A stretch of 64,000 bases of DNA, taken from CAWBJO01 sp963789175. Its GTDB lineage: Bacteria > Pseudomonadota > Alphaproteobacteria > Rhizobiales > Aestuariivirgaceae. Both the position numbers and the translations under genes were made by a program. Shown here in pieces: positions 39,831 to 47,894 of this stretch. Location: assembly GCA_963789175.1 (NCBI GenBank), contig CAWBJO010000006.1, positions 186,001 to 250,000 on the forward strand, given 5' to 3'. The notes beneath the pieces were generated by a model that did not search any database, was not told the origin of the DNA, and saw only the letters and a program-made list of their open reading frames with translations. Each line of letters starts with the position of its first letter. The first letter of the stretch is position 1.

Positions 39831-39993
39831 GTGTCTTCTTGAATTTTGAAATGGTTTGCTTCGTCAATCCCTCGTAGTCGGCAGCACCCCTCGAGGGCCG
39901 AGCCCGCAGAACTTTTTTTGAGCTTTTGGAAACGCTTTTCGAGGCCGCCTTTTTCGGCGACTTTGGACGATTGCGGCTGTTGATAGCTGTCAT
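39811..39993 (-). CDS. Small basic protein upstream of Doc, candidate antitoxin
   Basis: A 60-residue very basic protein. The N-terminus is Lys/Ser-rich (RPKSPKKAASKSVSKSSKKV), and the C-terminus (ADYEGLTKQTISKFKKTLAY) is helical and is the likely toxin-binding part. It overlaps the Doc gene by 20 bp, in antitoxin-first order. It does not resemble Phd, so it would be a non-canonical Doc partner. The basic N-terminus could bind DNA. Confidence 0.55.
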   Translation of the reverse strand: MTAINSRNRPKSPKKAASKSVSKSSKKVLRARPSRGAADYEGLTKQTISKFKKTLAYLAK

Positions 39994-40134
39994 TTGTCGT
40001 TCCACTCGAATATGCCCGTTAAGACCACGAGACGGGCCGATTTGCAACCCGGGACACGGACTTTCCCCTTTGCCTTGCCGCGGTCTTTGCCCTAGTGTCC
40101 GGCCGTTCGTTAAACAGAACGGAACTGCCGAACG

Positions 40135-40536
40135 ATGTATCGGGGCGACATCCCTCCCAAGGAGGCCTATGAGCGGCTGAAGGCCGATCCGGGGGCCGTG
40201 CTCGTCGACGTCCGGACCGCGGCGGAGTGGAACTATGTCGGCATCCCGGCCGTCGACCAGCTCCTGCGCGTCTCGTGGCAGGTCTATCCGTCGCTCGAGC
40301 TCAATCCCAGCTTCGTTGCGGCGGTCGAGGCGGCGGGCGTGACGAAGGATGCCCAGGTCCTGTGCATCTGCCGGTCCGGAGTCCGGTCCGCCCATGCGGC
40401 GGCGGCTCTCACGGCGGCGGGCTTCAAGAACTGCTACAATGTGGCCGAAGGATTCGAGGGCGGGCGCGACGGGGACGGGCATCGCGGCACGCTCGGCGGC
40501 TGGAAGGCCGCCGGACTACCATGGGTGCAAGGCTGA
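40135..40536 (+). CDS. Rhodanese-like sulfurtransferase
   Basis: A 133-residue single-domain rhodanese. The active-site loop is CRSGVRSAHAA, with the catalytic Cys near residue 84; AVLVDVRTAAEWNYVGIP is the CH2A-type motif. It can transfer sulfane sulfur. It starts at 40135, and its TGA overlaps the metZ start by 1 bp (TGATG), so it is co-translated with the homocysteine-forming enzyme. This suggests a role in sulfur delivery or detoxification alongside MetZ. Confidence 0.88.
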   Translation: MYRGDIPPKEAYERLKADPGAVLVDVRTAAEWNYVGIPAVDQLLRVSWQVYPSLELNPSFVAAVEAAGVTKDAQVLCICRSGVRSAHAAAALTAAGFKNCYNVAEGFEGGRDGDGHRGTLGGWKAAGLPWVQG

Positions 40537-41747
40537 TGGCACGCGACAACGGAAGCAAACCCGATCTCTCCCGCCCCGAGAACTGGGGCGAGGCGACGCG
40601 GCTGGTGCGCGGGGGAACCTGGCGCAGCGACCACGGCGAGACGTCGGAGGCGATGTTCCTCAATTCCGGCTTCACCTACGAGGATGCCGAAACGGCGGAG
40701 CGCCGGTTCGCGGGCGAAGAAGACGGATACGTCTATGCACGCTACGGCAATCCGACCGTCACCATGTTCGAGGAGCGGCTGCGCCTGATCGAGGGATCGG
40801 AGGCGTGCTACGGCACGGCGAGCGGCATGGCGGCGGTCTGGGGCTCGCTCGCCTGCCAGCTCAAGGCGGGCGACCACGTCGTCTCGTCGCGAGCGCTGTT
40901 CGGCTCGTGCTTCCAGATCGTCACCAACATCCTGCCGCGCTTCGGCATCACGACCACGCTCGTCGACGGCGCCGACCTCGGTGCCTGGAAGGAGGCGGTG
41001 ACGCCGGACACCAAATGCGTATTCCTCGAAACGCCGTCCAATCCCATGCTCGAGGTGATCGACATCGGCGCGGTGGCGGAGATCGCGCACAAGGCCGGCG
41101 CGCAGGTGATCGTCGACAACGTGTTCGCGACGCCGGTGCTGCAGAAGCCGCTCGAATACGGCGCGGACATCGTCGTCTATTCCGGCACCAAGCACATGGA
41201 CGGGCAGGGCAGGGTGCTCGGCGGCGCCATCCTGTGCACCAAGAAATTCAAGGACGAGCAGCTCAAGCCGTTCCTCCGCCACACCGGCCCGTCGCTGTCG
41301 CCGTTCAACGCCTGGGTGCTGCTCAAGGGCCTCGAGACCATGAAGCTTCGGGTGCTCGAACAGTCGCGGGCCGCCGAGCGGATCGCGGGCTGGCTCAGCG
41401 GCGTGCCCGGGGTGCGGCGCGTCCTCTATCCCTTCCTCGACGGCCATCCGCACGCGGCGCTGTGCCGGCGCCAGATGCGGACCGGCGGAACGATGGTCAC
41501 GTTCGAACTCGACGGCGGCAAGGAGCGCGCCTTCCGGCTGCTCAAGCGCCTGCAGGTCATCGACATCTCCAACAATCTCGGAGACGCGAAGTCCCTGATG
41601 ACGCATCCCGCCTCGACCACGCACCGCAACATCGGCGCGGACGCCCGGGCGATGATGGGGATCACGGACGGGATGGTGCGGCTCTCGGTCGGCCTCGAGG
41701 AGCAGGACGATCTCATCGCCGACATCACCCAGGCGCTGACGGCCTAG
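40536..41747 (+). CDS. metZ: O-succinylhomoserine sulfhydrylase
   Basis: A 403-residue PLP enzyme of the Cys/Met metabolism family, converting O-succinylhomoserine and sulfide to homocysteine. Key features are YARYGNPTVTMFEERL, ASGMAAVWGSL, VDNVFATPVLQKP and the PLP-lysine in YSGTKHMDGQGRVLGGA. The NIGADARAMMGITDGMVRLS end is typical of the family. Discrimination from MetY or MetB relies on overall similarity. ATG at 40536 overlaps the rhodanese stop. Confidence 0.9.
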   Translation: MARDNGSKPDLSRPENWGEATRLVRGGTWRSDHGETSEAMFLNSGFTYEDAETAERRFAGEEDGYVYARYGNPTVTMFEERLRLIEGSEACYGTASGMAAVWGSLACQLKAGDHVVSSRALFGSCFQIVTNILPRFGITTTLVDGADLGAWKEAVTPDTKCVFLETPSNPMLEVIDIGAVAEIAHKAGAQVIVDNVFATPVLQKPLEYGADIVVYSGTKHMDGQGRVLGGAILCTKKFKDEQLKPFLRHTGPSLSPFNAWVLLKGLETMKLRVLEQSRAAERIAGWLSGVPGVRRVLYPFLDGHPHAALCRRQMRTGGTMVTFELDGGKERAFRLLKRLQVIDISNNLGDAKSLMTHPASTTHRNIGADARAMMGITDGMVRLSVGLEEQDDLIADITQALTA

Positions 41748-41830
41748 AGCCCAGGCTCGAAGCGAGATCGGCCGATAGCGGGCTTTCCAGAATTGATTTT
41801 GCGTGCGGCATTGGTGCGAGCGAGACGACG

Positions 41831-42256
41831 TTACCCTCGCAGTCGCTTCTTCATGTGATAGAGCTTCGTACCGATCGGGCGGTCTTCCAGGACCCCGAAG
41901 ACCTCGTATCCAAGACTTTCGTAGAATTTGCGCGCCTCGCCCGTCTTTAGAAAAGCAATACCTGCCCCTTTCGCCATCGCCTGCTTTTCCACCTCCTGCA
42001 CCAGCTGAGTGCCAAACCCCGCGCCACGCAATTCCTCGGACACCCACAGGATCTCGATTTCAACACCGTCCCAGTAGATGTTCGCTTCTATTCCCCCGCC
42101 GATCGTTCCGTCGTCGCGGCGCAGATACACCGCGACCAGCTGGTCCTGGTCTTCGGAGGGGAGGCCGGGAATGATGGACAAATCATGCAGCCGAAAACTG
42201 TCCTTCAACTGCTTCCGATCCTGCTCCGTCGGATTGAAGGTCGTCTCGATCTTCAT
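41831..42256 (-). CDS. GNAT-family N-acetyltransferase
   Basis: A 141-residue acetyltransferase. The acetyl-CoA-binding motif A is LWVSEELRGAGFGTQLVQEV, with the Q/RxxGxG/A loop (RGAGFG); GEARKFYESLGYEVFGVL is motif B. The substrate is unknown. The start is ATG 42256 (MKIETTFNPTEQDRKQL). It is convergent with metZ and 17 bp from the end of the sugar ABC transporter ATPase, so it may share that operon's transcript. Confidence 0.85.
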   Translation of the reverse strand: MKIETTFNPTEQDRKQLKDSFRLHDLSIIPGLPSEDQDQLVAVYLRRDDGTIGGGIEANIYWDGVEIEILWVSEELRGAGFGTQLVQEVEKQAMAKGAGIAFLKTGEARKFYESLGYEVFGVLEDRPIGTKLYHMKKRLRG

Positions 42257-42273
42257 TCTTGCAAGTTCATGCC

Positions 42274-43083
42274 CTAGGCCGCCCGGACGAGAGCCTCGTC
42301 CGACGTCTTGGCGGTGTCGCGGGTGCCGGAGACGATGATCTGCAGCACCTCCTGCTCGGTCGTGTGCTTGATGTAGCGGTCGCCGACGTTCTCGCCGCGC
42401 TTCAGCACCATCACCCGGTCGCCGACCGCGAAGATGTCCTGGAGCCGGTGCGAGATGATGATCTGGGCGACGTTCTGCTTCTTGAGCTCGAGCATGGTCT
42501 CGAGGAGGCGCTCGGTCGCCATCACGGAGAGGTTGGCGGTCGGCTCGTCGAGAATGACGACGCGCGGATTGAAGGATATGGCGCGGGCGATGGCGACGGA
42601 CTGCTGACGGCCGCCCGACAGGCTCTCGACCCGCTGGTAGACGGAGTTGACGTCGACCTTCAAGCGCTTCAGCACGCGGTCGGCCTCGACGTACATGCGC
42701 CTTCGGTCGACGAACGGCCCGCGGCGCGGCCAGCGCCCGAGGAAGACGTTCTGGCCGACGTCCATGTTCCCGCACAGCGCGAAGTCCTGGTAGATCATCT
42801 CGATGCCCGCCGAGCGGCTCTCATGCGGGCTCCGGAAGTTCGCCTTCTCGCCGCCGATCAGAATCTCGCCGCTGTCGCGGTGGTAGGCGCCGGTCATGAT
42901 CTTCATGAGCGTCGACTTGCCGGCCGAGTTGTCGCCGACGAGCCCCAGGATCTCTCCCGGGTAGAGGACGAGGTCGACCTCCTTGAGGGCGCGGACGGCG
43001 CCGAACGCCTTGTCGATCCGCCGCATCTCGACGATCGGGGTGGGCTTGGGCGCGGCTTTCGCCGCCGACTTACGCTGTGCCAT
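42274..43083 (-). CDS. CUT2-type sugar ABC transporter ATP-binding protein
   Basis: A 269-residue ATPase. Walker A is GDNSAGKST, the signature is ESLSGGRQQSVAIARA, Walker B is VVILDEPTA and the H-loop lies in IISHRLQDI. Only one nucleotide-binding domain is present, as in FrcA-type proteins, unlike the double RbsA. It energises the neighbouring fused permease. The start MAQRKSAAKAAPKPTPIVE at 43083 overlaps the permease stop by 14 bp. Confidence 0.92.
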   Translation of the reverse strand: MAQRKSAAKAAPKPTPIVEMRRIDKAFGAVRALKEVDLVLYPGEILGLVGDNSAGKSTLMKIMTGAYHRDSGEILIGGEKANFRSPHESRSAGIEMIYQDFALCGNMDVGQNVFLGRWPRRGPFVDRRRMYVEADRVLKRLKVDVNSVYQRVESLSGGRQQSVAIARAISFNPRVVILDEPTANLSVMATERLLETMLELKKQNVAQIIISHRLQDIFAVGDRVMVLKRGENVGDRYIKHTTEQEVLQIIVSGTRDTAKTSDEALVRAA

Positions 43084-45332
43084 GTTTCGGTTTCGCAAAG
43101 TAGAGGCGCAGGCTCGCCAGAATGTTCTCCTGCCGCAGCCAGATGTCAATCAGCACGGCGGCGATGAGGATGACGCCGATGAAGACGTTGACCCAGTGCT
43201 GCGGAAGAACGATGGAGGCGCCGCTCGCGGTGATGATGTTGAGCTGCAGGAGGGCGCGGACGAGCGTGATGGCGGCGGCGCCGGCGAGCGAGCCGATGAT
43301 GGTGCCGTAGCCGCCGAAGATCGACCCGCCGCCGATGATGACCGAGGCGATGGCGTCGAGCTCGCGGAACTGCCCGGCGGTAGGGTTGAAGCTCCGGAAG
43401 AAGGCGACGTAGATGATGCCGGCCATGGTGGCGCAGAAGGCGGAGAACATCAGCGCCAGGAACCGAACGCGGCGCGTGTTGATGCCGGCGTAGTCGGCGG
43501 CGCGCCGGTTGCCGCCGGTGGCGTAGACCTGCTGGCCGAACGGCGTGTAGGCGAGAATGATTCCGAAGACGATGGCGACGAGGACGAGCCAGATCGTCTG
43601 GACACTCACCGCGTCGGTGAGGCTGCGGAAGAATCCTTGCGGAACGCTCATGCGGAAATAGGCGAGCACGTCGACGAGCTTGCGGCCCGAGCAGATTGAA
43701 GGATTCCGGAAAGCCGGTGAGCTGCTGGCCGGCGACGATCCACGCCGCGAGGCCGCGGGCGATGTAGAACATGCCGAGCGTGGCGATGAAGGCGGGAAGG
43801 CCGAAGCCCACCGTGATGCCGGCGTTGAGGAGGCCCGCGAAGGTGCCGGCGAGAAACCCGATGCAGATGGCCTGCCATGGATCGAGCCCCAGAACCTTCA
43901 GCCCGTACGCGGTGGCGGCGCCGGCGAGCGCCAGGACGGCGCCCACCGAGAGGTCGATGTCGCCATTGGCGATCACGTAGGTCAGGCCGATCGTCAGGAT
44001 GCCGAGCTCGGTGAAGTTGAGGAGGATGGCGAAGGTGTTCCCGAGGTTCCACCAATAATCGGGCCGGAGGTAAAAACCGACGAGCCACAGCACGAGGGTC
44101 AGGATGATCGCGAGCGCATCGCGGCGGGCGAGAAAGCGGCCGAGGCCGCGCGCGGTGAGGGCCCGGTCGCTCGCCATGGTGCCCTTGGTCTGCACGCCCT
44201 CGATGGCGATGCCGCCTGATTCCGGCGCCGGAGGCGGCGGCCGCCGCCTGAACCACGCCCACAAGCGTGCGGGGATCTGGCGGCGGATGATATACGGCTC
44301 GATCAGCACGGCGACGAGGAGCAGGAGGCCGAGAAAGGCCGGCACCGCTCCGACGGGGAGCTGCGAGACGGCGTTCACCGTCACCTCGGCATCGCCGATC
44401 TTGATGACGCGCGTCGTCGGCCAGCCCTCGCGCAGGACCTTGTCGATCAGGACGGTCAACACCGCGCCGAGGCAGGCGCCGGCGACGCGGCCGCGGCCGC
44501 CGAGGATCGACGCGCCGCCGATGATGACGGCAGCAATGACGATGAGCTCGGCGCTGAGGCCCGACTGCGACGTCACGCCCTTGTCCTGGGCGATGGCCAT
44601 GAGCGCGGCGACCGTGGCGCACAGCGAGGAGAGCAGGTAGGCGCGCACGCGGACCCAGCGGGTCGGGATGCCGGAATAGATGGCCGCCTGCTCGTTGCCG
44701 CCCGTCGCGAAGGTCTCGTAGCCCCAGCGGGTCTTGGCGAGCGCAATGGCGCCGACGATCACGATGGCGATGGCGATCGGGATCTGGTTATTGAAATCGA
44801 GAAAGTTCGTCTCGCCGAGATGGAAGAATTCAGCGAAGTCGCGGGCCTTCTGCGGATAGGCGATGGACTTGCCGCCGGTCAGGCCGAGCACCAGGCCACG
44901 TCCTATGAGCAGCATGGTGAGCGTGGCGATGAAGGCCGGGACGCGCAGGTAGGTGACGAGGACGCCGTTGATGAGGCCGATGACCACGCCGAGCACGAGG
45001 CAGAGGAGGAGGGCCGGCACGACGCCCATGTCGTAGAAGGACGGAGCGAAGAAGATCGAGAAGGCGACGCCGACGAGCCCGTAGGTGGAGCCGACCGACA
45101 GGTCGAGGTCCTTGTTGACGATGACGAAGGTCATGCCGACCGCCATCACGGCATAGCGCGCCGCATCGCGCAGAACGGCGTGAAATGCCTCGGTCGAGCC
45201 GAAGAATGCCGGATTGACGAGAGCGCCGCCGAGATAGAGTACCGCCATCAGCACGAGGAGGCCGATTTCCCAACCGCCCGCCAGTTGCGTCGGCAGGCGG
45301 CGACTTGCGGTGCTTGCGGGGACTGACGTCAA
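43070..45332 (-). pseudogene. Fused double CUT2 sugar permease, one frameshift
   Basis: Two RbsC-like permeases in one reading frame: unit 1 is about residues 1-385, unit 2 begins MASDRALTARGLGRFLARRD at 44177. Each has the typical helices and the ADDRINAEAM-like GGNEQAAIYSGI / GGNRRAADYAGI motif and IGGASILGG / IGGGSIFGG motif. A frame break near 43690 splits unit 2; the frame resumes as LAYFRMSVPQGFFRSLTDAV. Dropping one base at GGGCCGC restores the frame. If the break is real, the transporter is inactive; if it is sequence error, this is a fused heterodimer permease. A hairpin sits before the gene. Confidence 0.75.
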
Positions 45333-45391
45333 GGGCCTGGAACTCGTCGTGGCGAAGAGCGGAACGGCGGCAGGCAGGATACGACAGGGAT

Positions 45392-45413
45392 CGGGAGGGC
45401 AGAAGCCCTCCCG
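45392..45413 (-). terminator. Hairpin between binding-protein and permease genes
   Basis: A perfect 9-bp stem CGGGAGGGC/GCCCTCCCG with a tetraloop, 24 bp after the sugar-binding protein stop. No T-run follows. Hairpins at this place in ABC operons usually protect the upstream mRNA and lower permease expression relative to the binding protein. Confidence 0.6.
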
Positions 45414-45436
45414 CCGGTTTGTCAGCCGTTACGAAG

Positions 45437-46519
45437 CTAGTTCTCGAACCGCTTGCCGACCTGCTCCACCGAGTCCTTGGTGACGAGCTGGGCGCGCGTG
45501 TCGAGATTGGCAGCGGCGATGCCGCGGTCGATCTGCAGCCAAAGCTGCATGACCGGCCAGAAGCCCTGCAGGAAGGGCTGCTGTCCGAGCGAACCGGTGA
45601 GGTCGCCCGCCTTGATCGCTTCCTGCTGTGCCGGACCGAGGTCGAAGCCGAAGGCGCAGATCTGGCCCGTCTTGCCCATCTGCGCGACCGCCTTGGCGAG
45701 CGCCGGCGTGAACACGTTGTTGGCCGTGAAGGCGCCGACGACGTCGCCACGCGATTCGAACAGCGACACGATGGCGTTCACCGGGTCCTGCGGATTGGCA
45801 TCGACGCCGACGTTCTCAGGACCGGCATCGACCTTGAACTTGTCGAGCTTGCCCGCGTCCTGAAGTCCCTTGACGATGGCGTTGAAGGCCGCGGTGACGC
45901 GGTTGTTGACCTCGACGTTGCCCATGGCGGTCGAGGAGGGAAGCAGGATCGAGCCGCTCTCGACGCCCTTGTCGAGCAGGCATTTCACCAGCGCCTCGCC
46001 GCCGATGGCGGCCGCGGAGGCATCCTGGCCGGTGTGGCTGATGCCGCTGCGGTTGGCGATGCCGGGATCGAAGGAGTTGGTGGTGGCGACCGGAATGCCG
46101 GCCTTCTGCGCGGCGGCGACGATGTCGTTGTAGGCGCCGGCCTGCGGTGTCGTCATGATGAGGCCGTCGAGCGTCGGGTCCTGAACGATCTGGTTCAGGA
46201 TCTCGATCTCGCGCTGCGGATCATCGGTCGGCGACTCGGATCCCAGAAGCAGAACCTTGGCACCGATCAGATCGGCAGCGACCTTAGCACCGACATAGAC
46301 GGGATCGAAGAACCCGTTGCCGGCCGTGTGCGTGACGATCGCGAAGGTGAGCTGTCCGTCGGCAGAATGGAAATCCTTGGTGGCGTCGGCTTGCTTGGCG
46401 GCATCCTCGAACGTATAGCCGGCGACGGCCTTCGAGACCGATCCAGACTGGGCATTAGCCGCCGAGGCGAGCGCGAGCGCCGCGGCGCCGACCATCAGGA
46501 AACCCAAAGCTTTCTTCAT
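45437..46519 (-). CDS. CUT2-type sugar ABC transporter substrate-binding protein
   Basis: A 360-residue periplasmic binding protein of the LacI/RbsB-like type. A signal peptide (MKKALGFLMVGAAALALASA) is followed by FAIVTHTAGNGFFDPVYVGA, the hinge region ATTNSFDPGIANRSGISHTG and QICAFGFDLGPAQQEAIKAG. The substrate is probably a monosaccharide or related polyol, but which one is not visible. The start is fixed by GGGAGGAAAAC. First gene of the transporter operon. Confidence 0.9.
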   Translation of the reverse strand: MKKALGFLMVGAAALALASAANAQSGSVSKAVAGYTFEDAAKQADATKDFHSADGQLTFAIVTHTAGNGFFDPVYVGAKVAADLIGAKVLLLGSESPTDDPQREIEILNQIVQDPTLDGLIMTTPQAGAYNDIVAAAQKAGIPVATTNSFDPGIANRSGISHTGQDASAAAIGGEALVKCLLDKGVESGSILLPSSTAMGNVEVNNRVTAAFNAIVKGLQDAGKLDKFKVDAGPENVGVDANPQDPVNAIVSLFESRGDVVGAFTANNVFTPALAKAVAQMGKTGQICAFGFDLGPAQQEAIKAGDLTGSLGQQPFLQGFWPVMQLWLQIDRGIAAANLDTRAQLVTKDSVEQVGKRFEN

Positions 46520-46617
46520 GTTTTCCTCCCGTTGCGATTTTGTAAGACAAATGGGCGGGGCAAGCATAGGCGGACCCGGAGCCTCCCGCAACAAGCTTCA
46601 CGATGCGTGCGGAAAGC

Positions 46618-47346
46618 TCAGCAGCCGGCGGTGGGAAGGGCCGCGGCGGGGGCCGTGATGCGCACGAGGCGGCCGTTCGCCGTCCAATGAATGCCGCATT
46701 CCGATTTGGCGCGGCCGGCCCAGCGTCCGGAGCGTGGATCGTCGGCGGATGCGGATTTCGCCGTGCACGGCATGCAGCCGATGGAGGCATAGCCTTTCTC
46801 GACGAGCGGATGCGGCGGCAGACCGTGCTCCTCCATGTAGGCGCGGATGTCCTCCGGCCCGTGGTTGGCGAGCGGGTCGGCCTTGAGGCGACCGTCCTGC
46901 CAGATCACCGTCGCAATCCGGGCGCGCTCGCCGCCGTGGAATCGCTTGCGGCCGGAGATCCAGGCATCGAAGCCCTCGAGCGCCGCGGCGAGAGGCAGGG
47001 TCTTTCGAACATGGCAGCAGAGATCGGGGTTGACCGCGTTCAAGGAACCCTGCGGATCGTGTTGCGCGAGATCGGCGGCGCGCGGCCGTGCGGTGCGAAC
47101 ATCGGTGAGCCGAAGCCGGTCGACCAGCGCCTGGCGATACGTCTTCGTCTCCGCGAAATGCTTGCCCGTATCGATGAAGATCACCGGCAGGTGACGGTCG
47201 ATGGCAGCCGCCATATGAAGGAGCATCGCCGATTCCGTGCCGAAGGAGGAGACGAGCGCCACGCGGCCCGCACGGCGGTCGCCGATCAAGGCCGCAAGGA
47301 GTTCAGAGCCGGAAAGCCCGGCCAATTCGCGAACGACGTCCGTCAC
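46618..47346 (-). CDS. cysH: Assimilatory adenylylsulfate (APS) reductase
   Basis: A 242-residue thiol-dependent reductase that reduces activated sulfate to sulfite. The PP-loop is VSSFGTESAML. The iron-sulfur ligands of the APS-type enzyme are all present: LCCHVRK and IGCMPCTA. The C-terminal ECGIH carries the catalytic cysteine. The two CC/CxxC pairs favour APS over PAPS as substrate. The GTG start at 47346 overlaps the DUF934 stop (GTGA). Last gene of the sulfate-assimilation operon. Confidence 0.93.
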   Translation of the reverse strand: MTDVVRELAGLSGSELLAALIGDRRAGRVALVSSFGTESAMLLHMAAAIDRHLPVIFIDTGKHFAETKTYRQALVDRLRLTDVRTARPRAADLAQHDPQGSLNAVNPDLCCHVRKTLPLAAALEGFDAWISGRKRFHGGERARIATVIWQDGRLKADPLANHGPEDIRAYMEEHGLPPHPLVEKGYASIGCMPCTAKSASADDPRSGRWAGRAKSECGIHWTANGRLVRITAPAAALPTAGC

Positions 47347-47894
47347 TCCTTGACTCCGCGGGCCTTGCGGCCGTTCTCGGGCGGTGCCGGCTCGCTCTGC
47401 CTCGCCACCCACACGGAGGCTGCGGGGTTCGGCGACTTCCCGTCGGCGAGGTCGTGCTGGTAGGTCAGGCTCATGCGGCGGAGATAGCGGAGCCAGTAGT
47501 CGCGCGGGAAGCGATCGTTGACGTCGAGGGAGTCGAACCCGACCTGCAGCATGAACTGCAGCTGGTCGGGGAGCACGTTGCCGGTGGCGCGAAGCTCGCC
47601 GGCAAAGCCTTCGAGGCGCAGCTGGCGGGCGATGGAATAGGAACGACCGTCGTTGAAGGCGGGAAAGTTCAGGACGACGAGCTGCAGGCGCTGGATGTAG
47701 ATGCGCAGCGCCTCCTCGCGCTCGCTGTTGGGAAAAACGACGCCGAGGCGGCCGTCGTGATCGACCAGCGCATCCCAGTCGCGCTTCAGACGCACGAAGG
47801 AGACGACGACGTCGCCGCTCGCCGGCGGTGCCTCGTCGTCGGCAAGGATGGTCCAGTCATCCTCGACGAAGCCCTGGGACTTAAGCAGCGCCAT
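47343..47894 (-). CDS. DUF934 protein of sulfate assimilation
   Basis: A 183-residue soluble protein of the DUF934 family: VVSFVRLKRDWDALVDHDGR, GVVFPNSEREEALRIYIQRL, FNDGRSYSIARQLRLEGF and ELRATGNVLPDQLQFMLQVG. DUF934 genes are almost always beside sulfite reductase and APS reductase in proteobacteria, but their biochemical role is not established. The start MALLKSQGFVEDDW overlaps cysI by 14 bp, and its stop overlaps cysH. Confidence 0.9.
   Translation of the reverse strand: MALLKSQGFVEDDWTILADDEAPPASGDVVVSFVRLKRDWDALVDHDGRLGVVFPNSEREEALRIYIQRLQLVVLNFPAFNDGRSYSIARQLRLEGFAGELRATGNVLPDQLQFMLQVGFDSLDVNDRFPRDYWLRYLRRMSLTYQHDLADGKSPNPAASVWVARQSEPAPPENGRKARGVKE

Noticed and set aside
40021..40134. 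Possible SAM-II riboswitch ahead of rhodanese-metZ, since metZ of alphaproteobacteria is often under such control
   Set aside because: GATTTGCAACC-like bases and a short CCGTTC/GAACGG hairpin are present, but the closing stem and pseudoknot of the motif could not be built. An Rfam covariance search would decide.
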